In this document: positions 1 to 8,886 of the stretch, one piece after another
Layout: each line of letters opens with the position of its first letter
Position numbering within the stretch: position 1 is the stretch's first letter
Source: JBJXHC01 sp046160825
GTDB lineage: Bacteria; Bacteroidota; Ignavibacteria; UBA10030; UBA6906
Direction of reading: 5' to 3'
Length of the DNA: 64,000 bases
Assembly (NCBI GenBank): GCA_046160825.1
Contig: JBJXHC010000118.1
Location: 1-64,000 of the forward strand
Translations under genes and position numbers: made by a program
The notes under the pieces: model-generated
Told to the model about the DNA's origin: nothing
Database searches by the model: none
Seen by the model: only the letters and a program-made list of their open reading frames with translations

Positions 1-30
1 GTGCTCGCGTTCTTCGAAGTTCATTGAGCC

Positions 31-90
31 TCTGAATAATTATGAAAAATGGGTTGCATGAATATGCAGAAACATGTATATTTATGCAAT
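31..90 (+). promoter_or_regulatory. ARG-box-like operator repeats upstream of argC
   Basis: Three 18-bp sites resemble ARG boxes, the operators of ArgR: 31-48 (TCTGAATAATTATGAAAA, one mismatch to WNTNAATWWWWATTNANW), 53-70 (weaker) and 73-90 (CATGTATATTTATGCAAT). Their centres are 20-22 bp apart, close to the two-turn spacing of ArgR hexamer operators. An argR gene lies in the operon, so arginine-dependent autoregulation is inferred. The ATG at 74 lies inside the third site, which argues that argC starts further downstream. Confidence 0.6.
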
Positions 91-115
91 TCACAAATTT
101 GGGATCCATGCGACT

Positions 116-1129
116 GTGACGACTGTAGCAATTATCGGGGCGTCCGGGTATTCCGGCGCCGAGCTTGTACGGCTTCTTGCTCGCAGAGCCGACGTTCGGC
201 TGACTCATCTGATTGCGTCATCGTCCGCAGGCAAGCGGTTCGACGACATGTATCCTGCGATGACCGGCATTACGGATATTATCCTTGAACCACTCGACTA
301 CGGTCGGCTACAGGACACGGATATCGCGTTCGTTGCCCTCCCTTCCGGCGAAGGAATGAAAGTCGTCCCCGAACTCCTCCGTACCGTCCCAAAAGTCATT
401 GACCTCGGCGGAGACTTCCGCCTTCCCAATGTACGTCTCTACGAGGAATTCTACAACCACACGCATCTTGCTCCTTCGTTACTCACATGCGCAAGATACG
501 GTCTCCCGGAACTCAACAGAAAAACAATCCGCGATGCCCGGTTGGTTGCCAATCCCGGCTGCTATTCCACAAGCGCTATTCTCGCCCTGTATCCTGCCGT
601 TGCGTCCGGAATCATTTCGGAAAATCACATTGTCGTCAATTCCCTCTCCGGCATATCAGGTGCAGGACGTTCCGCAAAGCAGGAAATGAGCTTCACAGAA
701 TTGAACGAGAACGCGAAGGCATACAAAATCGGGACGCATCAGCACACCCCGGAAATGGAATGGGCATTGGAAAGTGCCACGAGTAAGAAGGTGCAGTTGT
801 CGTTCGTCCCTCACCTCATACCCATTACACGTGGAATCTACACAACCATTCATGCCGACCTTTGTCAGAATCTCTCTTCCGAGGAGGTCATCGCTCTCTA
901 TCGCTCGTATTATTCCAATGAACCATTTGTAAGGGTACGGGATCAGGCCCCACAAATCAAGCACGTTGTACAGACAAATTACTGTGACATACATGTTGTT
1001 GTTGACGCCAGAACAAATCAACTCATCATCACATCGGTCATAGACAACCTCATCAAAGGCGCGGCAGGGCAGGCGATCCAAAATCTCAACATCATGCTCG
1101 GCGTGCCGGAACAAACAGGTTTGATTTAG
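116..1129 (+). CDS. argC: N-acetyl-gamma-glutamyl-phosphate reductase
   Basis: Third enzyme of arginine synthesis: NADPH-dependent reduction of N-acetylglutamyl phosphate to the semialdehyde, in the cytoplasm. The product of about 337 residues opens with a Rossmann motif (VAIIGASGYSGAEL) and has the catalytic cysteine in ANPGCYST (about Cys149). I prefer the GTG at 116: an upstream ATG at 74 would add 14 residues not seen in the family and lies in an ARG-box-like site. No clear Shine-Dalgarno precedes either start. First gene of the argCJBFRGH operon; argJ begins 12 nt downstream. Confidence 0.93.
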   Translation: MTTVAIIGASGYSGAELVRLLARRADVRLTHLIASSSAGKRFDDMYPAMTGITDIILEPLDYGRLQDTDIAFVALPSGEGMKVVPELLRTVPKVIDLGGDFRLPNVRLYEEFYNHTHLAPSLLTCARYGLPELNRKTIRDARLVANPGCYSTSAILALYPAVASGIISENHIVVNSLSGISGAGRSAKQEMSFTELNENAKAYKIGTHQHTPEMEWALESATSKKVQLSFVPHLIPITRGIYTTIHADLCQNLSSEEVIALYRSYYSNEPFVRVRDQAPQIKHVVQTNYCDIHVVVDARTNQLIITSVIDNLIKGAAGQAIQNLNIMLGVPEQTGLI

Positions 1130-1140
1130 GAGGAGGAAAC

Positions 1141-2350
1141 GTGTTCGAAGAACGCACGGGAGGAGTAACCGCCCCGCAAGGCTTCATCGCAGCCGGTGTC
1201 CATTGTGGTGTGAAGCGCGCAAAGAAAGACCTGGCGCTTCTCGTCTCCACTGGACCCGCTACGGCAGCAGGTGTGTTTACCACAAGCAAGGTGCAGGCGG
1301 CACCAGTGCTGGTGGACAAGCTACAACTCAGGCAAGGAACCAACATGCGTGCCGTTGTTATCAACAGCGGTAAATGCGAACGCTTGCACCGGAGAACGCG
1401 GACTCAATGATGCGTGGACCATGGTCAAGTGTGCCGCAACCGCGCTTGGAGTAGACGATAAGGAGGTCCTCATCTCCTCCACCGGAGTAATCGGGCAATA
1501 TCTTCCCATCGACCTGATAAGTACCGGTATCCCGAATGCAGTAGCCCACCTTTCCGCAGAGGGACATGCCGAGGCCGCAGCGGCAATCATGACAACCGAT
1601 ACGTTCATGAAAGAGCTTGCTGTTTCCCTGGAGATCAACGGCCACATTGTGACTATCGGAGGAATGGCAAAGGGATCGGGAATGATTGCTCCCAACATGG
1701 CAACGCTGCTCTGCTTCATTACCACGGATGCGAACATCGGACAGCCATTGCTGCAACTCGCGCTTACGAGAGGCACCGAGCACTCGTTCAACCGGATTTC
1801 CGTTGACGGTGATACGAGCACGAACGACATGGTCATCCTCCTTGCAAACGGTTTGGCGGGAAATACGGAAATTCATGACCCGACTGATCCTGTATTCCTC
1901 CAATGGTACGAGGCCTTCGAACACCTGCTCGTCCGTCTATCTAAAATGATTGTGATGGATGGAGAAGGTGCCACAAAGTTCGTGGAGATTATCGTCGAAG
2001 GCGCTGCCACCGAACAGGAGGCCGTGCAAGCGGCTAAGTCGATTGCCAATTCCAATCTCGTGAAGACGGCCATCAATGGCGAGGATGCAAACTGGGGAAG
2101 AATCCTTGCAGCTATCGGGTATTCAGGAATTGATTTCGACCCGGCTGCCGTTGAGATTTTTCTTGGCGATGTTCCCATCCTCGGTCAACAGTATGCCATC
2201 ACCATCTCCGAAGAAGAAGCCAAACGCGTGCTCAAGGAACGGGAAATCACGATTACCGTACACCTCCACCGCGGATCGGCAATGGCGGCGTTCTGGACGT
2301 GCGATCTTTCACAGAGTTATGTTGCCATCAACGCCAACTACAGAACATAG
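1141..2350 (+). pseudogene. argJ: argJ, glutamate N-acetyltransferase, with single-base frameshift
   Basis: Bifunctional ornithine acetyltransferase/N-acetylglutamate synthase, which recycles the acetyl group. It starts at GTG 1141 after a strong AGGAGGA. The first 80 codons are normal up to VVINSG. At 1372-1374 the run AAA has one base too many, so the frame shifts: expected GNANACTGERG is read as GKCERLHRR. The rest is intact in the next frame to 2350, including the self-cleavage region KGSGMIAPNMATLL and the usual C-terminus SQSYVAINANYRT. A sequencing error, a true recent mutation or programmed slippage are all possible. The rest of the pathway is intact, which favours an error or a tolerated shift. 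Confidence 0.9.
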
Positions 2351-2358
2351 GTGATGGA

Positions 2359-3240
2359 ATGATTTCGACTCACGACAAGACGGAAATCCTCATTGCAGCA
2401 CTTCCCTACATCCAACGATATGAGGGGAAGACGTTCGTCATCAAATACGGCGGCGCTGCAATGGTCGATGATACACTCAAAGCATCGTTTGCCCGCGACG
2501 TGACGCTTCTGAAGAGCATTGGGATCAGAATCGTGATCGTCCACGGGGGCGGTAAGGAGATTACCGCAATCGCAGAGAAACTGGGAGTTCCGACCAGGTT
2601 CGTCAACGGTCAGCGTTACACGGACGCAGCGATGATGGAGATCGCGCAGATGGTTCTTGCCGGAAAGACCAACAAGGATATTGTCGCGTGCATCAATTGT
2701 TCAGGCGGACAGGCCGTCGGCCTCTGCGGCATTGACGCCGGGTTGCTGACGGTCAGAAAACTTCAAGATGATGGCGTCGATCTTGGAAATGTCGGAACGG
2801 TGACGAACGTGAATCATACGTTCATCAATCTTCTCCTGAATAATAATATCATGCCCGTGATCGCCCCGATCGGTGTTGATGACTCCGGAGAGAAGTACAA
2901 CATCAACGCGGACGTTGCCGCAGCGGGAATTGCCGGAGCCATCCGGGCCGAAAAGCTCGTCTACCTCAGCGATGTTGATGGTATCCATGCAAACGGTGAG
3001 CTTATTCACAGCATCGGCCTGGAAGAAGCGCATGATCTCATCGGAGATGGTACGATCAACAATGGGATGATTCCGAAAACGAGATCGGCCTTCAACGCGC
3101 TGAAGGCCGGTGTAAAAAAAGTGCATATGATCGACGGGCGCGTGCCGCATGCTTTGCTTCTGGAGATTTTCACAAACGAGGGAATCGGGACGGAGTTGAT
3201 CTCCGCGCCACAGTTTTCAATGGAGGGAACACCATCATGA
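2359..3240 (+). CDS. argB: Acetylglutamate kinase
   Basis: Phosphorylates N-acetylglutamate, the usual feedback-controlled step. Product of 293 residues of the amino-acid kinase fold: KYGGAAM near the N-terminus, the VHGGGKEI glycine-rich loop, YLSDVDGI, and MIPKTRSAFNALKAGVKKVH near the C-terminus. I place the start at ATG 2359, just after the argJ stop; an in-frame ATG at 2299 would add 20 residues encoded by the overlapping end of argJ. The stop overlaps the argF start (ATGA), implying translational coupling. Confidence 0.95.
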   Translation: MISTHDKTEILIAALPYIQRYEGKTFVIKYGGAAMVDDTLKASFARDVTLLKSIGIRIVIVHGGGKEITAIAEKLGVPTRFVNGQRYTDAAMMEIAQMVLAGKTNKDIVACINCSGGQAVGLCGIDAGLLTVRKLQDDGVDLGNVGTVTNVNHTFINLLLNNNIMPVIAPIGVDDSGEKYNINADVAAAGIAGAIRAEKLVYLSDVDGIHANGELIHSIGLEEAHDLIGDGTINNGMIPKTRSAFNALKAGVKKVHMIDGRVPHALLLEIFTNEGIGTELISAPQFSMEGTPS

Positions 3241-4193
3241 AAAGAGACTTTGTGTCGTTCCAACCGTACTCCTCGGCGGAGCTTACGGCCATCCTGTCGT
3301 TGACGCAACAGCTCAAAAGCGAACATCGGCCCCATGTTCATCCGCTGCTGGGAAAAACTGCTGCTCTGATTTTTGAGAAACCGTCCCTTCGGACACGCGT
3401 TTCCTTCGAAGTCGGCATCGGTCAGCTTGGCGGCCAGGCAGTGTTTCTTTCACAGGAATCCATCGGCATGGGAAGCCGCGAGGCGGTGCGTGACGTCGCC
3501 GAAATGCTTTCGGGCTATTGCGACCTCGTCGTCGCGCGGACCCTCTCACATGAAACGGTCGCGGGGCTTGCGGATTACGGAACTGTTCCCGTCATTAATG
3601 CACTCACGGACTTGCTGCACCCATGCCAGATTCTCGCTGATGCGTTTACATTGATGGAGCGTGCGCTGCTTACACCGCGTACAAAAATCGCATTCATCGG
3701 GGATGGGAATAATATCGTCAACTCCTGGGTCGAGCTTGCGGAGAAGTTTCCACTGCATTTTGTGCTCGCGTGTCCACCGGGCTACGAACCTGATCAACAT
3801 ATTCTCGCTCGTACACGCTCCGCGGGCATCAGCACCATTGAGATAGTCCATGATCCCTTTGAAGCCGCCGAACAGGCAGACGTATTGTACACCGATGTAT
3901 GGGTAAGTATGGGACAGGAAAACGAGATGATGGAAAGACGGAATGCCTTCAAGGAATATCAGATTTCCCGGCCTCTCCTTTCCGCGGCAAAGCCCGACTG
4001 TGTTGTTATGCACTGTCTGCCTGCGCATCGCGGTGAGGAGATTGCAGCAGATGTTCTGGAGGGAGATCATTCCATTGTACGCGACCAGGCCATCAACCGA
4101 CTGCACGTACAGAATGGCATCATGACGTTCCTCTTCACTGACGGAATGCAGGACTCCATCAAACACCAATCAGTGGAATCATTGCAAGCATAG
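3237..4193 (+). CDS. argF: Ornithine carbamoyltransferase
   Basis: Makes citrulline from ornithine and carbamoyl phosphate. The 318 residues carry the family signatures in order: carbamoyl-phosphate loop EKPSLRTRVSFE, HPCQILAD, DVWVSMGQE (ornithine loop region) and the catalytic-cysteine motif MHCLPAHRG. Full length. It overlaps the argB stop by 4 nt, and argR follows after 5 nt. Confidence 0.96.
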   Translation: MKRDFVSFQPYSSAELTAILSLTQQLKSEHRPHVHPLLGKTAALIFEKPSLRTRVSFEVGIGQLGGQAVFLSQESIGMGSREAVRDVAEMLSGYCDLVVARTLSHETVAGLADYGTVPVINALTDLLHPCQILADAFTLMERALLTPRTKIAFIGDGNNIVNSWVELAEKFPLHFVLACPPGYEPDQHILARTRSAGISTIEIVHDPFEAAEQADVLYTDVWVSMGQENEMMERRNAFKEYQISRPLLSAAKPDCVVMHCLPAHRGEEIAADVLEGDHSIVRDQAINRLHVQNGIMTFLFTDGMQDSIKHQSVESLQA

Positions 4194-4198
4194 AACTC

Positions 4199-4648
4199 AT
4201 GACAAAACGTGACCGACAACTTGCCATCAAGGATATCATCCGCACGCAATCCATTGCCAGTCAGGATGACCTCCGCCGGCAACTGAAGAAACGGGGCGTC
4301 GTGATCACGCAAGCAACGCTCTCGCGGGACTTGACCGAACTGGGAATAAGCAGAATCGTTTCAGAGGAACAGGTGCGTTACGCTCTCCAACCCGGCTCGG
4401 AAGTGCAGAACCTCAAGTCCGTCATAGTCTCGGAGGTCCAGTCAATCCTCGCAAACGAGACATCGATCATCATCCATACTCTTCCAGGCTGCGCGCACGT
4501 CGTCGGTGAGTACGTGGACATTCAAAACCATCCCGATGTTCTGGGAACAATCGCTGGGGACAACACGCTCATTGTCATCCCGTCGTCCATTAAAAAAACC
4601 CGGCAGCTTGCCGCATTTCTTAAAAGAACGTTCTTGAAGGAGGGGTAA
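4199..4648 (+). CDS. argR: Arginine repressor
   Basis: Arginine-sensing transcription factor of 149 residues. The N-terminal winged helix contains the SRDL recognition-helix motif (ITQATLSRDLTELGI). The C-terminal hexamerisation and arginine-binding domain contains GTIAGDNTLIVI. It lies between argF and argG; the stop TAA shares its last base with the argG ATG (TAATG). With ARG-box-like sites before argC, it probably represses its own operon when arginine is plentiful. Confidence 0.95.
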   Translation: MTKRDRQLAIKDIIRTQSIASQDDLRRQLKKRGVVITQATLSRDLTELGISRIVSEEQVRYALQPGSEVQNLKSVIVSEVQSILANETSIIIHTLPGCAHVVGEYVDIQNHPDVLGTIAGDNTLIVIPSSIKKTRQLAAFLKRTFLKEG

Positions 4649-5895
4649 TGAAGGAGAAGATCCGGATCGTGGTGGCATATTCGGGAGGACTCGATACATC
4701 AGTAATGGTGCGCTGGCTTCAGGAGAAGTACAACGCGGATATTATCACTGCAACGGGAAACCTCGGTCAGAGGAAGGAACTTGTAGGAGTTGAGGAAAAA
4801 GCATACCAGACCGGAGCCGTGAAGGCGCATGTGAAAGACCTGACGGCGGAGTTTGTCGGGGAATATATCTTCCCTGCTCTGAAAGCAGGCGCAATGTACG
4901 AAGGTGCCTATCCTTTGGCCACCGCGCTTGGCCGTCCTCTGTTGGCAAAGCTGCTTGTCGATGTTGCACGTGCCGAGAAGGCGGACTTCGTCGCTCACGG
5001 CTGTACGGGAAAAGGAAATGACCAGGTGCGCTTTGAGGTTTCGATTGCAGCACTCGCACCGGAACTGAAGGTGCTGGCTCCTTTGCGCGAATGGGAATTC
5101 AAATCCCGTGAAGAGGAAATGCAGTACGCCATTCAACACAACATCCCGGTAAAAGCCACGGCGGCAAGTCCCTACTCCATCGATGAAAACATCTGGGGCA
5201 CGAGCATAGAATGCGGCGTACTCGAAAACCCGGACATTGAACCACCGGCCGATGCATATCAATGCACACGCAACCCGCAAGATGCTCCGGATAAGTCTGA
5301 GTATGTCACGATCGAATTCCTGCATGGTACACCTGTCGGTCTCAACGGACACGCGTTAACTCCCGTCGATCTTCTCCATACACTCAATGACGTTGGCGGA
5401 TTGCACGGCGTGGGCCGCATTGATCTTGTCGAGAACAGACTCGTCGGGATTAAGTCACGGGAGTTGTATGAAGCACCGGCTGCAACGATTCTCCATACAG
5501 CACATACTGAACTTGAGCGATTGACTCTCGACCGTGCGGTTTTTCATACAAAGTCTCTCCTTTCGAGAGAGTATGCCAACCTTGTGTACAATGGACTCTG
5601 GTTTTCTCCGCTGAAATCCGCGCTCGATGCATTTGTCTCCGAAACTCAGAAGACCGTCAGTGGGTCAGTCAGAATGAAACTCTACAAGGGAAACGCCGGC
5701 GTGGCGGGCCGATCTTCCGTCCATTCACTCTACAACGCGAAGCTTGCGACTTACACTGAAGAAGATCAGTTTGATCACAAAGCATCCGAAGGATTCATCA
5801 AGATCTTCGGCATGCCGGTGAAAACATTCCATCAGGTGCAGAAACTTGCAGCCCTGCCGGTCGCGCATCAGCCACAGAACGTTTCCACGGAGTAA
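4648..5895 (+). CDS. argG: Argininosuccinate synthase
   Basis: ATP-dependent condensation of citrulline with aspartate. The 415 residues begin with the PP-loop VVAYSGGLDTSVMVRWL; further motifs are GCTGKGNDQVRFE, SPYSIDENIWGTSIECG and the late segment VRMKLYKGNAGVAGRSS. Preceded by GAAGGAGGGG inside the end of argR, so a strong ribosome site and 1-nt overlap give coupled translation. Confidence 0.96.
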   Translation: MKEKIRIVVAYSGGLDTSVMVRWLQEKYNADIITATGNLGQRKELVGVEEKAYQTGAVKAHVKDLTAEFVGEYIFPALKAGAMYEGAYPLATALGRPLLAKLLVDVARAEKADFVAHGCTGKGNDQVRFEVSIAALAPELKVLAPLREWEFKSREEEMQYAIQHNIPVKATAASPYSIDENIWGTSIECGVLENPDIEPPADAYQCTRNPQDAPDKSEYVTIEFLHGTPVGLNGHALTPVDLLHTLNDVGGLHGVGRIDLVENRLVGIKSRELYEAPAATILHTAHTELERLTLDRAVFHTKSLLSREYANLVYNGLWFSPLKSALDAFVSETQKTVSGSVRMKLYKGNAGVAGRSSVHSLYNAKLATYTEEDQFDHKASEGFIKIFGMPVKTFHQVQKLAALPVAHQPQNVSTE

Positions 5896-5900
5896 CTCTC

Positions 5901-7292
5901 ATGCCGCTTTGGTCGGGCAGATTTCGCAAAGGACTTCATCCTGATGCACTACGTTTCTCCTCCTCATTGTCTGTTGACCGACAGTTATTCGAAGAGGATA
6001 TCGAGGGAAGCATCGCACACGCGCAGATGCTCGCAGCGTGTAAGATCATACCAAAGTCCGACGCGGTAAAGATCGTCCGTGGACTGAAGCAGATTCGCGT
6101 TGAACTACGGAAGGGGAAGTTCCAACCGCATTATTCAGGCACAGATCGTTTCGTTGCCGAAGATATTCATATGGCAATCGAACAGAGGCTGATGAAGAAA
6201 ATCGGACCTGCGGGAGGACGTCTGCATACGGCACGGAGCAGGAACGACCAGATTGCGCTGGATGAACGATTGTACCTGCGCAAGCAAATTACCACGACAA
6301 CCCGATTGTTGCGGCGGCTTCAACGGGTGTTCGTGTCCAAGGCGCAACAGTACAGCGATGTTGTTATGCCGGGATACACCCACTTGCAGCAGGCGCAGCC
6401 TGTGTTACTGGCCCATCACCTGCTTGCGTATGTTTCCATGTTTGATCGCGACCTGCATCGGTTTGAAGACTGTCTGCATCGGGTGAACCTCTCCCCGCTC
6501 GGAGCCGGGGCGCTCGCTGGCACATCATTTCCCATCGACAGGAAGCATGTCGCACGCTCACTGGGGTTCGATGGCCTTGTTGAGAATAGCATTGATGCCG
6601 TAAGCGACCGCGACGCGTTGCTGGAGTTCATGAGTACGAGCGCGATTACAATGATGCACCTCAGTCGCTGGGCTGAAGAGCTTGTCCTGTGGAGTTCTCA
6701 AGAGTGGGGCTTCGCCGACATTGGGGAAGAGTTCACCACGGGCAGCAGCATCATGCCACAGAAGAAAAACCCTGACATGGCAGAGTTGATTCGGGGGAAA
6801 ACCGGACGTGTGTACGGAGATCTTGTTGCGTTGTTGACGGTGATGAAAGGCCTTCCTCTCGCATACAATCGGGACATGCAGGAAGATAAAGAGCCGGTAT
6901 TTGACGCGGCCACTACACTCGCCGATTGTTTGCACATTGCTGCCTTGATGATGAAGTCAACGCAATTCACAAGAAACCGTTTCACCCGTGAAGGTGGAAA
7001 CGATTTTTTGCTCGCGACAGAGTTGGCCGATTATCTTGTACGCAAGGGTGTCCCCTTTCGCAAAGCACACGCAATCGCCGGAGGGATTGTGGTGGAGTGC
7101 CACAAGAGTAATCGTCGATTGAAGGAGATTCCTCTGAAAGAGCTTCAGCGTCATTCAAAGTTTTTCGGAAAGGATGTATCCTCGATTCTTAATCTGCGAA
7201 CATCACTCGCTGCGAAGAAAAGCTCAGGCTCAACGTCTCCCAAGGAAGTTGCAACGCAGATTCGACGGTGGAAGAAACGTTTGTCACAATAG
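5901..7292 (+). CDS. argH: Argininosuccinate lyase
   Basis: Final step, releasing arginine and fumarate. The 463 residues start MPLWSGRF, contain LHTARSRNDQIALD and the fumarase-superfamily signature GSSIMPQKKNPDMAEL with the mobile catalytic serine loop. Length is normal. It begins 5 nt after argG and is the last gene of the operon; about 390 nt without a complete gene follow. Confidence 0.96.
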   Translation: MPLWSGRFRKGLHPDALRFSSSLSVDRQLFEEDIEGSIAHAQMLAACKIIPKSDAVKIVRGLKQIRVELRKGKFQPHYSGTDRFVAEDIHMAIEQRLMKKIGPAGGRLHTARSRNDQIALDERLYLRKQITTTTRLLRRLQRVFVSKAQQYSDVVMPGYTHLQQAQPVLLAHHLLAYVSMFDRDLHRFEDCLHRVNLSPLGAGALAGTSFPIDRKHVARSLGFDGLVENSIDAVSDRDALLEFMSTSAITMMHLSRWAEELVLWSSQEWGFADIGEEFTTGSSIMPQKKNPDMAELIRGKTGRVYGDLVALLTVMKGLPLAYNRDMQEDKEPVFDAATTLADCLHIAALMMKSTQFTRNRFTREGGNDFLLATELADYLVRKGVPFRKAHAIAGGIVVECHKSNRRLKEIPLKELQRHSKFFGKDVSSILNLRTSLAAKKSSGSTSPKEVATQIRRWKKRLSQ

Positions 7293-7367
7293 CCTGGGAA
7301 ACCACCACTATCCTGACAAAAATGTGGCAGTACGGGAAAGCTGCCTTGCGCGTGAGCGAGCACCGTG

Positions 7368-7532
7368 ATGGAAACCCTGCCCGGCAACTACAATGCCTTC
7401 TATGACAACATCGCTGAATGTATCTTGCACGGGGGCGAGTTGGCCGCGAAGCCGCAAGAGGCTCTGAACGTGATGAAGATTATTGAAGCGGCGAAGCGGA
7501 GTAATGAGATGAAGAAGAGCGTAGTTGTCTGA
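7368..7532 (+). pseudogene. C-terminal remnant of a Gfo/Idh/MocA oxidoreductase (copy 1)
   Basis: An open stretch of 54 codons reads METLPGNYNAFYDNIAEC then KPQEALNVMKIIEAAKRSN, which matches the C-terminal tail of Gfo/Idh/MocA family NAD-dependent sugar oxidoreductases. No Rossmann domain or rest of the protein lies upstream, so this is a decayed tail. A second, diverged copy of its last 24 codons lies at 8252-8323, on the other side of the ORF6N gene. The remaining 153 nt before the ORF6N gene hold nothing I recognise. Confidence 0.6.
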
Positions 7533-7685
7533 AATCAGACCGCCTGTATGCTCTTGCTTTTCCGAGCCAACTTCGTAATTTATCTCCGTGTTGTAGGTGA
7601 AACGTGCAGAAGCCACACATCCACCAGCCAACCGTTCGATTTCTGATGCCCGCATGAACACCGCTATCCGTTCTATTAATGCACT

Positions 7686-8276
7686 ATGAGCACAGAAAAA
7701 CCCATGAAACAATCAGTGATGATTCCGGAAGTCATTGAGAAGCGGATCCTGCTCATCCGCGGACAGAAAGTGATGCTGGATTCACATCTCGCGCAGCTTT
7801 ACGGCGTTTCAACCAAGCGATTGAATGAGCAAGTCCGTCGCAATCTCAAGCGGTTTCCATCGGACTTCATGTTTCGGTTGACAATGGAGGAGTCTGAGGT
7901 TTTAAGGTCGCAATTTGCGACCTTAAAGAAAGGGCGAGGATTGCATAGGAAATACCTTTCGTACGTCTTTACGGAACAAGGCGTTGCCATGTTGTCTTCA
8001 GTGCTCAATAGCGAACAAGCTGTTTTGGTCAATGTTGAAATCATGCGGGCGTTCGTCCGACTTCGAGAGATCATCTCAACACACAAAGACCTCGCCCGTA
8101 AGTTGGAAGAACTTGAGAAGAAGTACGACGAGCAATTCGGTGTCGTGTTTGAAGCCATCCGTGAGCTTATGACTCCGCCCGACCCACCGCCCAAGCGACG
8201 GATGGGCTTTGGTGTCGAGGAGCCGAGATTGAAGTACAAAGTTGCAAGATCAAACCAGAAGAAGCCCTCAACGTGA
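7686..8276 (+). CDS. ORF6N domain DNA-binding protein
   Basis: Product of 196 residues with an N-terminal ORF6N domain (about residues 12-100: IEKRILLIRGQKVMLDSHLA, LYGVSTKRLNEQVRRNLKRF, then YVFTEQGVAMLSSVLNS) and a C-terminal coiled coil (about 120-150). ORF6N/KilA-N proteins occur in phages and mobile islands and are thought to bind DNA. Family members usually end near KRRxGF; here about 20 extra residues read on into the second Gfo/Idh remnant in another frame. An in-frame ATG at 7704 is an alternative start. Probably a mobile passenger gene. Confidence 0.8.
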   Translation: MSTEKPMKQSVMIPEVIEKRILLIRGQKVMLDSHLAQLYGVSTKRLNEQVRRNLKRFPSDFMFRLTMEESEVLRSQFATLKKGRGLHRKYLSYVFTEQGVAMLSSVLNSEQAVLVNVEIMRAFVRLREIISTHKDLARKLEELEKKYDEQFGVVFEAIRELMTPPDPPPKRRMGFGVEEPRLKYKVARSNQKKPST

Positions 8277-8374
8277 TGACAATTGTTGAGGCAGCGAAGA
8301 TGAGCTATGAGATTGGGAAGAGTTATAGTTGTGACCGAATAAAACAATATCCGTTTGTACGATCTCTTTTTTAG
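8252..8374 (+). pseudogene. C-terminal remnant of a Gfo/Idh/MocA oxidoreductase (copy 2)
   Basis: This frame reads KPEEALNVMTIVEAAKMSYE before running out at a TAG at 8372. It matches copy 1 (7449-7520) at about 53 of 72 bases by my own count, so it is a diverged direct repeat flanking the ORF6N gene. It overlaps the last codons of the ORF6N gene in another frame. Confidence 0.5.
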
Positions 8375-8406
8375 ACCACTCATTTGAATCCTGAACATTT
8401 GCCAGT

Positions 8407-8664
8407 ATGAATCCCAAATCCCATTCTCCAGAGGAATCCCTCGAGCCTTTGGCCCAACCCAACAATCCATTGCACGGGATAACGCTCGAAGCAATTGTGA
8501 CTCATCTGGTGAAACGCTACGGCTGGGAAGAGATGGGGCGGAGAATTACCATCCGGTGCTTCACGGATAACCCAAGTGTCTCATCAAGCTTGAAATTCCT
8601 TCGCAAGACTCCCTGGGCGAGAAAGAAAGTCGAGAACCTGTATCTTGAGAGTGTTGAGAAGTGA
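8407..8664 (+). CDS. VF530 family (DUF2132) protein
   Basis: Small protein of 85 residues. Residues about 20-80 match the VF530 family well: NPLHGITLEAIVTHLVKRYG, GWEEMGRRITIRCF, SSLKFLRKTPWARKKVE. The family has a compact helical fold and is annotated as DNA-binding, but its cellular role is unknown to me. Complete, with no signal peptide. Confidence 0.85.
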   Translation: MNPKSHSPEESLEPLAQPNNPLHGITLEAIVTHLVKRYGWEEMGRRITIRCFTDNPSVSSSLKFLRKTPWARKKVENLYLESVEK

Positions 8665-8689
8665 ATGGATTTTCTGCATGGCTCGTAAA

Positions 8690-8762
8690 GGCGAGGTCCC
8701 TTCGACTCCGCTCAGGGCAGGCATCTCGCCCACACTAGCAGGTAAGGCGAGGAAACCTCGCC
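8690..8762. repeat. Two GGCGAGG/CCTCGCC palindromic repeats
   Basis: The gap before the enoyl-CoA hydratase gene holds two hairpins. The first has arms GGCGAG (8690-8695) and CTCGCC (8725-8730) around CCTTCGACTCCGCTCAGGGC, a sequence common as an intergenic repeat in bacterial genomes. The second has GGCGAGG (8746-8752), AAA, CCTCGCC (8756-8762). The same family recurs at 19967, 51816 and 60979. The second could also act as a terminator-like hairpin, but it has no T tract. Confidence 0.65.
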
Positions 8763-8886
8763 ACTACTCATTGGGAAACGAAACGTCGCCGGGGAAAGAC
8801 ATAGCTGGGTGTCTTGATTCTCTCCCTCTCCTATTGTTCATTGTGTATGTTACGCATTGTCTTCCCACATATTCCAAGGTAGAATC

